Below, in pieces: positions 1-12,209 of a stretch of DNA of 64,000 nucleotides. The stretch spans positions 546,001-610,000 of the forward strand of contig JAHDVF020001348.1 of assembly GCA_022606425.2 (NCBI GenBank), given 5' to 3'. The notes beneath the pieces were generated by a model. It had not been told where the DNA came from. It worked only from the letters and a program-made list of their open reading frames with translations, and did not search any database. Each line of letters begins with the position of its first letter. Position 1 is the stretch's first letter. The stretch is from Lepidostoma basale. Its lineage: Eukaryota > Arthropoda > Insecta > Trichoptera > Lepidostomatidae. The translations under genes were made by a program, and so were the position numbers.

Positions 1-750
1 TTGAACGAACACTTTAGCTAACGTACGATGAAATTGAATTTGCATAGTAAATAATTTGAAATTGTTTTCAAATTATGATATACGAGTACATTGTAATTAG
101 AATGTTCTACTGCAAAAACCATTTCAGATATGATTAAACATCACTGACCTTTAAAATGTTATTATAATTTATTCTTTACTAGTTCATTATTATATTGTGT
201 TAGCATGTAACAAGTCCTATTGTATTGTTTCCTCGTGATTATAAATGTTATATAATCGCTGGATGTCACCTTTAATTAAATTAAATATATTTTTTAAATC
301 TGTTAAAATTGTCTCAAGACTTCATCAAGGAGATTTTTTTCATTTCATTTCACTACTGCAACGGTCTCTTGATGTCGAATGATTAGGCAGATGGAGGAAA
401 AGCTGTGGATGCCTCCATTTTAATGATACCCAAGAACCTTTAAAAAGCTCAAGGATTCATTGTTTTTGAACAATGATGTAAAACTCCATATTAAATAATT
501 AATACGAATGAAAACGTTAGTTTTCTAGAAGTTTTATTATATTTTATGGGTATTCTCGTATACTCGTATTATAAAAACACGCTTTCATTCGTATTAACCT
601 AAATGATATTTATTGTTTATCAATATGAAAAAGAACTTTTTATTCAATCATTATTTAAAACCCTTGACATTTTTCACAAATACTTCACTTAACAAGTATA
701 TCTTATCTTATTCAACATTTCTTGAACAAAGCTTTGAAAATCCAAATAAA
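1..750. other. AT-rich stretch, no gene seen
   Basis: One loose fold-back arm at 505-600 (acgaatgaaaacgttagttt ... gctttcattcgtattaacct). No coding signal. Confidence 0.6.
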
Positions 751-754
751 ATAA

Positions 755-970
755 TTATTACGAATGAAAACGTCCGATAAATAGAAGTTTTATTATAATT
801 TATTTACATTACATGTGTCGCCTGTCTTAGTTAGGCATTATCAAATGTCATCAATTACCAAACATTTATGCAGTGTTTCACACGGTTTAAGACATTATCA
901 ATTACATTTGATAACGCCTTAGACAGGCGAAACATGTCATTCACATAAATTTTAATAAAAATTATTTTTT
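755..970. repeat. Fold-back element, AATACGAATG family
   Basis: Left tattacgaatgaaaacgtcc, gtcgcctgtcttagttaggc; right gccttagacaggcgaaacat, gtcattcacataa. A loop of about 60 bases. The motif TTTGATAACGCC...GGCGAAACATGTC keeps the stem and GAAAC but not CTGANGA. Confidence 0.72.
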
Positions 971-989
971 GTTTCTTGAACATTTATGT

Positions 990-1650
990 AAAACTCTATA
1001 TTAATCAATTAATACGAAGGTAACTTAATACCAATAATAACCGTATTCTGTCATGTCATTCACATAAAATATAATAAAACTTCTTGAAAACATACGTTAT
1101 TCTTCTTCTTCTTCAAGTGCCCTGTCGGTTCCCCCCGACGTTGGCAATCACCTCGGCGAACCTGTCCCTGTCTTGCGCCGCTCGGAACAGCTCCTCCACA
1201 CTTCGGATGCCGGTCCACTCCCTCACGTTTCACAGCCAGGACATTTGTCTCTTTCCGGGCCCTCGACGACCCTCAATTTTCCCCTCCAATATCAGTTGGA
1301 GAAGGTGGTACTTTTCCCCACGCAGTATATAACCCAGATGTGAGGTCTTTCGAACGTTGACAGTTGATAACAATTCCCTGTCAACTCTGGCTCGCCTCAG
1401 GACTTCGGTATTGGTAACCATGTATCTTCAGGGAACTCTGAGCATTCGGCGATGGAGCCACATTTCAAATGCTTCCAGTCTGTTCATTGAGTTAACTTTC
1501 AGGGTCCAAGTTTTACACCCGTACAATAAAACAGACCACACATAGCATTTGATCATTCTCTGGCGGAGTTTCAAGTTTACGTTATTATTCATATTAATAA
1601 TATAATAAAACTTTTATAAAACAGACATCTTCATTCGTATTAATTAATAT
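990..1650. repeat. Fold-back element, AATACGAATG family, split by RTE-C
   Basis: Left 995-1093 (attaatcaattaatacgaag, gtcattcacataaaatataa), right 1587-1650 (acttttataaaacagacatc, ttcattcgtattaattaata). RTE-C at 1102-1577 interrupts it, with the 9-base duplication TACGTTATT. Confidence 0.7.
1102..1577 (-). mobile_element. RTE-C LINE 3' fragment with target-site duplication
   Basis: The minus strand reads VRKTSHLGYILRGEKYHLLQ, LILEGKIEGRRGPGKRQMSW and, after a frameshift, FAEVIANVGGN. The tail is (GAA)n (ttcttcttcttcttc on plus at 1100-1114). TACGTTATT at 1093-1101 is repeated at 1578-1586, a 9-base duplication marking insertion into the fold-back repeat around it. Confidence 0.8.
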
Positions 1651-2063
1651 CTTAGCTAATTTCATTTTGTGTTAGATTCTTATGTATGTTTGTATATAAA
1701 TACATAATATAATATTGTGTTTACCAAGAACTTTAGTCCCCATATCAATAAAATCTCCATGGCCGTAAAGATTTTATGGCTTGAGTGATACCTTGCTCAA
1801 TCGATACGATCCATTAGATTTTATTATTCTAGGTACGCGCACTAAAGATGTGGCTATATACTGCTAATGTTATTTATATGTATCAAGACATGTACCTCAC
1901 ATATCCCCGTGTACATCAGACAAAAGATTTACGCCTATTCCACGCTGACAAACGTGAATTTTTAATATTGCTTGTACAAATATAAAAATATATATTCCAA
2001 TTTAAACATTGCGGAAATCCATAATGAAGAATACTTTTTAAAATTAAACCACAACAACAACAA

Positions 2064-2470
2064 ACCATCACGCCGTTTCCCCGTATGGGTAGGCAGCGAG
2101 AATGAACGTCCACACTACTCTATCCTGACACACCTCTCTAGCTTCCTTCACATTTATACAGTCATACACGCATGTCGATTCTTCCGACTTCTAACATGAC
2201 CAACCTTTAAAATTTGATTAATTTGGTCATGCCATGTTTTTCTCAGTCTGCCTCGACTCCGTACTCCATTAACGTATACTTTCTTAACCATTCTTTCTCC
2301 ATCCGAATGTCCGAACCAACGCAGCGATCCTTTAATAATTTTGTTCATAATACCTTCTTCTGCTTTACATTCCTTTCTTATATCAGCATTTGAGATTCTG
2401 TCGTATATCGTTCTACCACACATACATCTTAGGGAACTCATCTCTACTGCATTTATTCTGCTCTCATTTT
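2064..2470 (-). mobile_element. RTE-A 3' fragment
   Basis: Minus-strand peptide SSLRCMCGRTIYDRISNADI, then KGSLRWFGH and KTWHDQINQILKVGHVRSRK match the RTE-A C-terminus. The 3' end (ccatcacgccgtttcccc on plus) lies at 2064. Several frameshifts. Confidence 0.75.
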
Positions 2471-2564
2471 GCTTTAAATTATAATACTATAATCGGGAAA
2501 CGCTATTGCATTTTCGATTTTATATAAATTTTTATATTAAACCGAAAATGTTAAATACTCTATT

Positions 2565-2745
2565 TACAAAACATGGAAGGAATGAATTATGAAAGAATGG
2601 TAAAAAAAAGTATATGTTAACGATGTAAATGCAACTAGAAATGGAGGAGTCGGAGAAATGTTAAGGAATCGAGAGAAGTGTGTCAAGAAAGAAAAGTTTG
2701 TTAGTCCATTCCTTTTGATGGTATTTAGGTTAGTTAGTTAGTATA
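2565..2745 (+). mobile_element. RTE-A 3' fragment with TTAG tail
   Basis: Degenerate C-terminal part (gaaagaatggtaaaaaaaag, then gatgtaaatgcaactagaaa) with an internal deletion, ending in ggttagttagttagt. It is head-on to the copy ending at 2470. Confidence 0.6.
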
Positions 2746-3054
2746 ATATAATAATTACATTGAATCGCCCAAACGAAATTAAGGTAAAATTGCAACAGAT
2801 TTGCATTAAAATGTTATCATTCGCTTAAACTGTTTTTTTTTAATTAAATTAAAATTAATAAGATAAATAACGTTTTCATCAACGGAAAATTATTATAATT
2901 ATTTTGTAAAATTTTCCATTGTATGGTACCTCTCCACCACTGTTATCCAGGGACAAACGTATACTTAAGTTCGTTTCTCTGCAGGAAGAGTATTTTGTAT
3001 CAAAGCTTTGCTAGTTGCATGCCGTGGGAGACTCTTGACGCGTTTGTTAAAATA

Positions 3055-3385
3055 TGTTAACTAACTAACTTATCATCATGCCTTTTCCCGGAGGGGTAGG
3101 CAGAGAGGATGGACCACCATACTGTTCTTTTATGACATAAATTTCATGCATATTCTTCATTGACAAATCGTGACACGCACGTTCGTCGAATGTCCCTACT
3201 TCGAACACGACTGCCTTTTAGTTATTGATTGATTTTTTAAATTGGTCATGTCTTCCATGACCTTTCTCGGCTTCTTTTTCCATTTAAACTACTTGTATAT
3301 ATATTTTAAACCATAATTACCTCATCTATTCGTTTCATATGTCCAAACCATTTAAGTGACCCTTTCCTAATTATTATTTAATTTA
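3055..3385 (-). mobile_element. RTE-A 3' fragment, degenerate
   Basis: Begins with (CTAA) repeats and catgccttttcccggagggg on plus, then the antisense of the C-terminal region up to ccaaaccatttaagtgaccc. Many stops. Confidence 0.65.
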
Positions 3386-3464
3386 TTATTATTTAGTTAA
3401 TACATTTAGATGAGTGAGAAACGAAAAAAAAGCAATGTTATTACGAATAATAATCAAAAATAAT

Positions 3465-3600
3465 GCAAGGATTAATTGTATATCAATAGAGACGAAGATG
3501 CAAATTGGAAACAGAATATGGTGATCGAGGTGTTTACAGGACTTATTAATACAACATTCCCCATTCCACCCTTCTTACGACCACCATGTGGATTTTTTTT
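3465..3600 (-). repeat. Unnamed dispersed repeat (J)
   Basis: The minus strand contains gacctcg-type sequence ending in gtttccaatttgcatcttcg, tctctattgatatacaatta. Same unit at 7365-7465 and 63120-63305. It holds no frame of note. Confidence 0.6.
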
Positions 3601-4850
3601 TAAATGTTGTATATATGTTAATATATAACACCAAACTTCACATGTTAGTTTCAATCTACACACTAGCGCCATCTGTGAAGATTGGATTTAAGCATTAGAC
3701 AGAAGATCTCAGAAGAAGAAAGGCTACCGCCATTAACGTATTGCTAGATAACGCCTGGAGATGTCACTGTAATTGATATGCTATAACTTGGACCAGTTTT
3801 TGTTTTTACAACATTTTGAATGTTTACAAATACTTAAAGAAGAATACTGGATTTTACCCATTGCGGGTTGATAATTCAAGGATTAATTCTTGAATTGATA
3901 ACCCACAATGGATAAAATCCGGTATTAGTCTACAAGTATTTGTATACATTCAAAATGTTGCAAAAATAATACGATTGAGACAAATATGGAAATAATTAGA
4001 CGTTCTGAGAGCGGCAAATCTTTTGCTAGAGTTGGCTGTTCTTAGTAGCATTAACCGGTCTACGATACGTTAGATTTTGAAAAACAAGAATAAAATAAAA
4101 TGTGGAAATGTATTTTCAAACATTGTTTCCAAAAGACGTATTATAGAACTGTATATCAGGAAAAGAAAAAAAGGGGTATTGACAAATTCGTAAAGAAGTT
4201 TTTTAAATTCTAATTCGTTTCGTTATTCTACTTTGTATGTATGTGATTGATAAATACATTCACAACTGAAAAAACTCACTATTTTGATGGGTTTTTTTTA
4301 CATGACCTCTGCTTTCGCACATTCAATTTTCGCACATATTTTCAGGATCAATTAAGTGCGAAAGTCGAGGGCCACCTGTACATAATTGTTCAAGAAACAA
4401 TAAACAGGATTATGTTTGTTACGAACCATCACTCTCTCGACTCATTGAGGATGCACATAAATGTGTGTAAATGTCTTCTCTTTTTATGAAGTGACTAACA
4501 AGCTTAGGGGTGGATACGATTGAAACACGCTACGTAAAATATTTTCCTTTGAAACCGTACCACGTAATTTGTAAATGAATTTTGCTTGTACATACGTCTT
4601 TCAAGGAAACTGAACGTTTAAAAAATATTGTTTTTAAATTATACATTTTTGTGTAATTATATCCTTTAAAGATATTTTACTTTATTACATGGACAACTTT
4701 AATAATGTTAAGGAACATTGATAACGTCTTGGGCAGATTTTATAAAGCCGACGTTTTTTTAATTTATATAAAATATTTTTTGAACAATTGATCAATATAT
4801 CATCCCCATAAATAATAATAAAACATAGAAAGAATAGAAAAATTAATAGT
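3600..4850. other. AT-rich stretch, only a palindrome
   Basis: Apart from the palindrome at 3807-3963, no repeat family or coding pattern is recognised. Confidence 0.55.
3807..3963. repeat. Imperfect palindrome
   Basis: caacattttgaatgtttaca, gattttacccattgcgggtt and gataattcaag at left; cttgaattgataacccacaa, tggataaaatcc and tacattcaaaatgttg at right, centred near 3886. No GAAAC motif in the loop, so a different kind of fold-back from the others. Confidence 0.75.
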
Positions 4851-5005
4851 TAATTAAAAACAATGATGTCCACAGAGTTGAAGTGGTACAAGCTGCATTT
4901 AATAAAATGAGAACGTTCTTTTGCAACGATAATCTTAACTTGACACTCCGACAAAGAATGATGAATGATAATAAATATGATTTGAGTTGTCCGCTAAGGT
5001 ATTTC
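4850..5005 (+). mobile_element. LINE fragment (reverse-transcriptase connection region)
   Basis: The frame from 4859 reads HRVEVVQAAFNKMRTFFCND, then NLNLTLRQRMMND, resembling the 'ARxAFxKMRxxFxxxxLxLxLRxRML' segment found in RTE-like elements. No tail is visible. It is followed at 5088 by a decayed hammerhead-like motif (CTGAAGATGGAGA) lacking the GAAA. Confidence 0.5.
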
Positions 5006-5292
5006 ACTGTTGTATCATGTCGCCGGCAGTGTATACGTGAGAAACTCAAACACAACTCATATCACATTTATTACCACCACCACATTACCCTGAAGATGGA
5101 GACTGCAACGATCTCCAAATTGTCAGTCGAGAAGGAGAAAACATAAACTTGTAAAAGTTCAAGAATACATTCATAACTGAAAACATAAACATGGATCAAA
5201 AGTAAATGTTTTATTTTAGAATAATAGTAGAATAATAGTAGTTGAATAAATTGAAATTGAAAAATTGAATTGTAATCGATAATCATAGTAAT

Positions 5293-5535
5293 CGGACGAC
5301 CTTCGTGACAGAGTGGTAAGTGCTCTTACTTCCATACCAAAGGTCCCGGGTTCGATTTCCGGTGGTGTCAGTGTGATTGTCACACTGTAATTGGTCTGAT
5401 GTAGAATTCACGTGACAATAAAATGGCGATAGATTGGCTACCTACCACATGTCATGAGTATCGTCAATATAATAGCTTAGAATAATGTGTATACAGTAAT
5501 TGGGTTTAAACAACCTGTTGTATACAAGGAAAAAA
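5293..5535 (+). mobile_element. tRNA-headed SINE, full-length copy
   Basis: The head resembles a tRNA: cttcgtgacagagtggtaag fits an A box and ggttcgatttcc a B box about 45 bases on. Then a tRNA-unrelated body (tgacaataaaatggcgatag) and a conserved 3' end (gggtttaaacaacctgttgt, atac) with A-rich tail. It is not a functional tRNA gene: no closed acceptor stem is visible. Confidence 0.78.
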
Positions 5536-5864
5536 ATTTAAAAATGTCAGGCTGACCTGATTCAGCATTATCAAAAGATGTTCTTCCAAACTCGTTCGTT
5601 TTAACACTTGACTTTTAATTAAAGACATTTATATACTTTTAACTTCAATGTTCAATTTAGAACAAATTAAACCTTTTTGGAAATTAAAATCCCGTAAACA
5701 AAATTCTGTTAATTATCTCCTCACACTCTGCGCCACGTGATACGTAACGTAACGAATTAGCTACGGGAAATGGACTTCAAACGTAGAAAACGCGTAGATA
5801 CGTAACAATCTGGACGAAATGATCACACTCGAATAACATTGACGTAACGTAAGTTAATATCTCC

Positions 5865-6432
5865 TTCTTCTTCTTCTCCTTATAGACCTTTAGTCTGTTC
5901 CTGAAATCAGGCTGGCCTCTCTAGGGAGGTTGACTCCCAACTATCTCTCCATCTCTTCGGCAGTCTTCCTGGGGGACGCCAGCCTGGTGAGATCCACCCT
6001 CTGCACGTGCGCATTCCAGTATCTTCTGCGTTGTATGCCCCATCTCACGACATCCACCTTGCAGATCTCGCGGATGGCCGTGTTCCTCACCCTATCTCGA
6101 TTAGTTATTCCTGCTATCATCCTCAGCGTCCTCATCTCTGCCACCCGTACTTTAGCCATCGTTCTTGTGGTATCCGCTCTGGTCTCAATGCTATATGTCA
6201 GTATAGGCCTTACGCAGGTTTAATATATTCTGACCTTACTGTCAGTTCTCATATACTTGTTTTTCCATATTATATCCTTGAGACAACCCGATATCGCCAA
6301 AGCCTTGTTGACTTGTCCTATTGTTTCACTGACAAGATTATTTTGATTGAGCAGATCCACTTCCAGATATCTAAACTTTGCAACCTGTTCCAGCATTCTG
6401 TCATTGACATCTCCAATTATTTCATCCATAAT
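5865..6432 (-). mobile_element. RTE-B LINE 3' fragment
   Basis: The minus strand reads FRYLEVDLLNQNNLVSETIG, then GCLKDIIWKNKYMRTDSKVRIY, a frameshift, and KVRVAEMRTLRMIAGITNRD to the C-terminal RRRYWNAHVQRVD. The 3' end shows as cttcttcttctcc on plus, i.e. a (GAA)n tail. Nearly the same copy occurs at 15260-15740. Confidence 0.75.
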
Positions 6433-6580
6433 GAGGCAAAAGACAGGGAAGAAGGGAAGAATGGAAGAGAAGAATTGAAGAAATGGCTGTAAACCAATCC
6501 CAGGATTGAAACTTTCTAACTAACTAATGAGGTTTAAAAGAAATTAAAGAAAGAATGTTAATATGAAAACATATAAATAT

Positions 6581-7353
6581 TTGTGATGACGCTGTCCTAC
6601 TTACAGACAACGAGCATGAACTACAAGTCCTGGTGAATAGTATGTATGAGGTATGCACGCGATATGATCTGATGATGAATGTGAATAATTCCAAGGTCAT
6701 GATTTTTGAAAAAGCAGCAATCATGACAGTCTGTGAATGGTGAAAATTCGGAGCAAGTAGATGAGTTCGTGTATTTAGGTAGCATGTTTACAAAAGATGG
6801 GCGAGTGGAGAGGGATATTGAAAGAAGGGTTGGGGCAGGCAACAAAGTGTATGGTGCACTTAAAGTTGTCATCGCAAACAAAAACCTTTCCAAAAAAGCT
6901 AAAATGGCAGTGCACAATGGTGTTCTTGTACCGACCCTTATGAATGGAAGCGAAGCATGGAACTGGCAAAAGAAGGATGAAAGCAAAATAAATGCCGTAG
7001 AAATTAGATCTCTTTTTGAATGTGTGGATACTCTGTGTATAATAGAGTGTCGAATAAAAATATAAGAAGTGAATGCGGTGCGAATGATGGTGTTATGAAC
7101 AAAATAATGAAAGGATCATTAACATAGTTTGGACACATGGAAAGAATGAATAATGAAAGAATGGTAAAATAATTATATGTTAACGATATAAATGGAACTA
7201 GAAATAGAGGAAGACCGAGGAAAACGTGGCACGCTAAAATATTATAAATCAAATATTGAATGTTGAGGAAGCGAGAGAAATATGTCAAGAAAGAAAAGTG
7301 TGGCTGTCCATTCTTTCTGCCAACCCCTTCGGGAGACGACGTGACGGCTAGTT
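6581..7353 (+). mobile_element. RTE-A LINE 3' fragment, 0.77 kb
   Basis: Starts in the YADD region (gatgacgctgtcctacttac = DDAVLLT), continues through SVNGENSEQVDEFVYLGSMF and KVVIANKNLSKKAKMAVHNG to the C-terminus, then gagacgacgtgacggctagttagtt. Frameshifts and stops near 7065 and after 7240. Confidence 0.82.
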
Positions 7354-7364
7354 AGTTGCGTGCT

Positions 7365-7465
7365 AGAAGCGTGCGCTTAACCCAGCCAATGACAGGTCAT
7401 AAGTCCTGTTAACACCTCGATCACCATATTCAGTTTCCAATTTGCATATTCGTCAAAAGAAGAAG
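7365..7465 (+). repeat. Unnamed dispersed repeat (J)
   Basis: gtgcgcttaacccagccaat, gacaggtcataagtcctgtt, tcaccatattcagtttccaa. Starts right after the RTE-A tail at 7353. Confidence 0.6.
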
Positions 7466-7847
7466 ATGATCTTTGAAAAACACATTCACTTTTATGAAAA
7501 AAATACGTGTATACTCTGTCTACTTCTAGACATATCACACTATTATATGTCTCTCACTATTTTCTAATCAAAATACTGTCAAATTAGCACATATAGACTA
7601 TGATCACTAGACCGATCCATCCCACGGGATTCTATTTGTTATCATGTGACCCTACTGCGTAGACCCATCACGCAATTAACTGAAACTGGGATAACTAACA
7701 AATCTCCAAACATTTTAAAGTTCGAATCAAATTCCCATTTGAATTTACAGCCCACAAATCTAATTTGAATTATAAGTTTTGAAATTTTGTGTTCTAATGA
7801 ATTCATGCAATACAACTACATTATGCGAACACATAAGTTACAAACAG

Positions 7848-7900
7848 AAAAACATCACGCCGTTTCTCTGAAGGGGTAGGCAGAGAAAATGGACTATTCG
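7848..7900 (-). mobile_element. RTE-A 3' end, about 50 bases
   Basis: Only the last bases of the family remain (catcacgccgtttctctgaa, ggggtaggcagag on plus). Confidence 0.55.
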
Positions 7901-8180
7901 TTATTTACTTATTTTATTTATTTATTAAGGGTAACATACAGCGATATCAATAACATATATATAAAAGAAACATTTAGAATAATTAAAATAAGGCCAATTA
8001 CATGCTACCACAAATATAAAATAATAGTTAACAATTAACAAATGATAGTGTGAAACAAGATTGAAGTGAAACTAAGACAAAATAAGGTATACATAATATT
8101 TAAGAGTTAAAATACTTATATTACTTGAAATAAAAAAAAAATTAAGATAAATAAAAAAAAGTAATACGAGTATACGAGTA

Positions 8181-8610
8181 TTATAATATCACGTAACATC
8201 GTGGTCCGCGCCGAAATGTTGCTCCGATCAATTTCTTAAAATTTCGCTCGCTCAAATGAAAGACGTCAATGTCTCCAAAATGTTTGTTGTAGTTATCACA
8301 GATTCGATACAATGCCGCGCTCTGAGCGTAGTTAGTGCGATAAACAGGAAGATGGAAAACTTGGCTCGCGGTGTGTCTCGTGCGAGACATGGGGGTATTG
8401 AGTGACAATTTGCTGAGAAGTTCAGAATTGTCAATTTTAAAGTGAATTATTTTATGAAGCAACATCATATCATGAAGAGTACGTCTATTTTCAAGAGAGT
8501 CCAAGGAGTGAAAAATTAGGGCAGATTTGTAATCAGAGAACGACTTGCACATTTTAAAATTAATATGTTTAATAAACATTTTTGCACTCTTTCAATGCGT
8601 TGGATACTAT
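8181..8610 (-). mobile_element. Jockey-like LINE, C-terminal part
   Basis: The minus strand encodes about 130 residues: SLENRRTLHDMMLLHKIIHF, NTPMSRTRHTASQVFHLPVY, RTNYAQSAALYRICDNYNKH, ending in RNFKKLIGATFRRGPRCYVIL and stop. This is the typical end of jockey/CR1-type reverse transcriptases. Just upstream (8610-8581) is ccaacgcattgaaagagtgc, the same words that end the fragment at 49560-50088, so the two are consecutive pieces of one family. Confidence 0.75.
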
Positions 8611-8924
8611 TAACTATTTTATTTATAAATAATATTAAATAATAATAATACATGATGATAATATAAATCTGTAGGAGGAAAGGAAAAAAGAATGAGAAAT
8701 TTTTTAATAAATATTTTATTTTATGTCGAATCCGGCTGGAACTAGAATGACAAGTGAAATATAAATAAATATTTATGGTTAAGAAAAGTTTTCTGTTGTC
8801 ATTTATTTTCCTTATTTAAATAAATGGTAAAAATCCCCAGAATGGGTTACCCCAATTGGGAGGTATTAAAACCATGTACTTGGTAAATGATCAATAAATA
8901 AATTTCCTAAGTATATTTGTTTAT

Positions 8925-9075
8925 AACCACAAAATATTAAATAAAAACACGACGTGTTTCGGAGGATAACTCCATCTTCAGGTCTAAATTATATATTTAC
9001 ACCTGAAGATGGAGTTATCCACCGAAACATGTCGTGTTTTTTTTAATATTTTGTGGATCATAAACAAAGATATGT
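8925..9075. repeat. Fold-back element with hammerhead-like motif in each arm
   Basis: gacgtgtttcggaggataac and gttatccaccgaaacatgtc are inverted around 8990. Both arms have CTGAAGA and GAAAC (8981-8951 minus; 9003-9033 plus). Outer flanks atttgtttataaccacaaaa and attttgtggatcataaacaa extend the arms. Confidence 0.85.
8951..9033. ncRNA. Pair of hammerhead-like motifs, one on each strand
   Basis: Minus 8981-8951: CTGAAGA, stem GGAG/CTCC, GAAA, CACGTC. Plus 9003-9033: CTGAAGA, stem with one mismatch (CCACC), GAAA, CATGTC. Confidence 0.4.
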
Positions 9076-9834
9076 TCAATTTCCTAAGTGTATCAAAATG
9101 TAATTGTCGAAATGTTTTGTCATATCTTCAGATATGAGCAAATAATCTGGTTTTAAATGGTAATAAAGAATCTACCCAATCCGATCAAAGTTTACCAAAT
9201 AATTTATCCCAACAATTTTAATTTAATGATCTAAAATAGTGAAGTGTTATATAGGCTATAAGGCAATACTTAATAACCGTTTCCAACTGGGAAAAGTTTT
9301 TAATGAAGAAAATCGCACTTCGTTTTACGGTACATTTTCTATAATAGTGACATCAACAAAATTTACAGTCTATGGTTAATTTATTGAACTCCTAATCATA
9401 TCCTTTACACTTTGAGCACAAATGAATTTTATACAAAAAATTAAAAGAAGATTTTGTTCATGTATAATATAATGTAGGATTTATTAAGGAAATTATCAGG
9501 ATCGAGATTTTAATTTTTATATAATACTTAGAATCATTAGTCATCTTGAAATATGTAAAATTATTTGTAAACAATTTGTAGTAAGATGTTTTTCTTAGAA
9601 ACACTTAATTTCGTCCTACCTCAAATAACTTATTTTTGATTTATATAATATCATTTAGTATCCCCTAACTATGTAATCATTGTCATAAAATTTATTAACG
9701 CGTTCCAAGAAACACTTTCCAATATTTCTGGACCTACCCAAATAATTATTTATTAAAAATGTATAAAGTCACATCAATGTTCGTTAATTACCGTATTCTA
9801 CTCCATTTACTAGTGTATATAAACAGCAACGAGC
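9076..9834. other. AT-rich stretch, nothing recognised
   Basis: No open frame, repeat tail or splice-like structure found by eye. Confidence 0.55.
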
Positions 9835-9950
9835 TGAAATTTCGTCACATTTGATAATGCCTTAGAAGGGCGAAACAAGTCATTCCCATAAAATATAATA
9901 AAACTTCTAGAAAACTGATGTTTTCATTCGTATTAATTATTAAAATGCAT
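9835..9950. repeat. Right arm of an AATACGAATG fold-back
   Basis: catttgataatgccttagaa, gggcgaaacaagtcattccc, ataatcaaattt-type arm ending gttttcattcgtattaatta. The left arm is not visible. Confidence 0.6.
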
Positions 9951-10557
9951 CCTTTAATTATAATAATAAAGTCGAAACATCGGTTCTGTAAAAATAATGT
10001 TTGTTGTAGATTAGCAGAGATCGTAAAAAGAAAACTCTACTAAAAAAACTGATATGTGTCTAATAAATTTCCCTCGTTCTGTAGGCTTAACGTATAGATG
10101 TAGTATTTTGACATATTTTCAGTATTTTTCATCCCCTACGATTGCAATCAGAGGACGTAATAGGCGACTACCTCTCATTTCCTCCCCCGGGCTTCCGAGG
10201 CTTCCCATTACCCGAGAAACAGTCTTTCATTTCCACTAATATTTCCAAGATGGAAATGGAAATAGAAAATGAACTGAATTGTCCTAGTTAAAATCCAATA
10301 CGTGCTGTGTACATTAAAGATTTCCATGATTAAGAAACTATCTATTATTTTTTTGTCATTAATTAATTTTCCGATTTTCTTTTATTCCTGTAATACATGA
10401 CATAATTGTGCACATAATTAAAACGAATTAACGTCATTTTTAGTTGTTTTACTATTTTGTATGGGAATGACATTGTTCACGTTGCTAAGGCATTATCAAA
10501 TATTTAATAAGTTTCAAATAATTGGTTAAGAAACAATAAATAATTGTGCACGTTTTA

Positions 10558-11125
10558 AAAAAACTTCTTCTTCTTCCTGTGCCGTGTCAGGTCCCCCCGA
10601 CGTTGGCGATCACTCCGGCGAAAACCTCCCTGTCCTGCGCTGCCCGAAACAGGTCATCCACCGTCCTCATTCCGGTCCACTCTCTAATGTTGCGCAGCCA
10701 GGACATCTGTTTTCTGCCAACTCCCCGTCTTCCCTCTATCTTGCCCTCCAATATAAGTCGGAGGAGGCGGTACTTTTCTCCACGCAGCACGTGACCCAAA
10801 TATGAGACCCTTTTCACTTTGACATTCGACAACAGCTCTCTCTTGGCTTCATCTCCTGTATTGTGTTGTCTAATTTTCCTGCAGCAAAAAGGCTTCTAAC
10901 ATTTTGAGCCGGGAGATTCTTCGCACCCCCTGCCCACTGAAGGGCTGCCCGGGACTAGGGGCCGTTGCTTTGGGTTTTCTCGCCATAGTGATTTCCTGGG
11001 AATGATAATCAGAGTGGTTTCCCGTTGCCTTCTCTGATGGGTTTTTCTGTAGGGGTCACCTTCCCTTAGCTGGGGGGGGGGGGTCCGGTTTTGTGGCGCC
11101 GGACACTCGCCATTCATCCTCTCCC
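10558..11125 (-). mobile_element. RTE-C LINE with 5' leader joined to 3' end (internal deletion)
   Basis: From 11125 downward the minus strand carries a leader (gagaaggcaacgggaaacca), then the start of the endonuclease domain (NVRSLFAAGKLDNTIQEMK). It jumps straight to the C-terminal region (MSNVKVKRVSYLGHVLRGEK, WLRNIREWTGMRTVDDLFRA, VIANVGGT). Endonuclease core and reverse transcriptase are absent. The leader motif resembles the 5' leader of RTE/BovB elements (recollection, not searched). Tail (GAA)n at 10565. Confidence 0.7.
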
Positions 11126-11864
11126 TATCTGCTATGGCTGTAAACTACCTACTTTAATTTTTGATATAAGGAAGAACTGCAATGTAGAAGATGTCTTGGG
11201 AAAGGGAAGACTTAGAAGACGTTACTTGAGAAATCATGTGGAGAGAGCGTGTTCTGAAAGAGTGATACGTAAAGGCAACAGACCTACAGGAAGTACACCG
11301 AAAAAACGGCAAGACAGTTAGTCTTCAATATCCCAGAAACAAGCTACGAGTGTGATTCTGAACCGGGGCGCCAGCGCTCCTGTGTGGGAGTTTTGGAGGT
11401 CTGGCGGGGCGTTTTTATTTTTTTAGCATTTAGGGGGCGCTGGAGAAGTTTGAGTGGGCACTGTGCTAATATAGAAAAATAAGCTCATTCACGAGCTATG
11501 TACACTTGTACACTTTTAAACTTTCTTTAGAAGCTTTGATTTATAAGTTCTGTTAAATAAACTACACTTTCACGCGCAAATATTTTAATTTGGGCATAAT
11601 ACTCAATATCATGTTCTTCATATAAAATAAGCTCATTCGAAAATGTTCAAAATATCATCTATGATTGTTTTGATATGTGACAAGTTTTGTACCGTACGAG
11701 GCTTTTTTAAAAATTTATAGTGGAAAATATATTGCATAAAATACATACCTACATAGAGAAAGGTGTAAATTTAAAATTTCGTTTTTTGTTGGGAGGGGGG
11801 AGAGGGCGTTGGATAATTTTGCGGTAAAGGGGGCGATGATGAAATAAGAAAGAAATGTACCTAA

Positions 11865-12207
11865 GGCAGATGACTGCATCATGGATAAAATTAAAATAGG
11901 ATCCCTGAGATGGTTTGGATATATGGAACGAATGAATGAGAGTAGAATGGTTAAAAAGTTGTACACAAGCAGCGTGAGTGAAAAAAGAAGCCGAGGATGA
12001 CCGAGGAAAACATGGCATGACCAAATTAATCAATTACGTAAAGGCGGCCACATTCGAAGTTGGAATAATCGATATGCGTACATGGTACGATGTATGAATG
12101 TAGAGGAAACCCGAGAGGTATGCCAGGACAGAGCATTGTGGCGATCCATCCTCTCTGCCTATCCCTCCGGCGAAATGGCGTGATGGTTAATTAGTTAGTT
12201 AGTTAAC
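11865..12207 (+). mobile_element. RTE-A 3' fragment
   Basis: aaaataggatccctgagatg, gtttggatatatggaacg and gaggaaaacatggcatgacc encode GSLRWFGYMER and RKTWHDQINQ. Ends ggcgaaatggcgtgatggtt with TTAG repeats to 12207. Confidence 0.8.
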
Positions 12208-12209
12208 AT

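Noticed and set aside
5320..5365. Possible tRNA gene (A and B boxes)
   Set aside because: Same sequence recurs eight times with a common non-tRNA body and tail; it is a SINE head. No proper acceptor stem or terminator.
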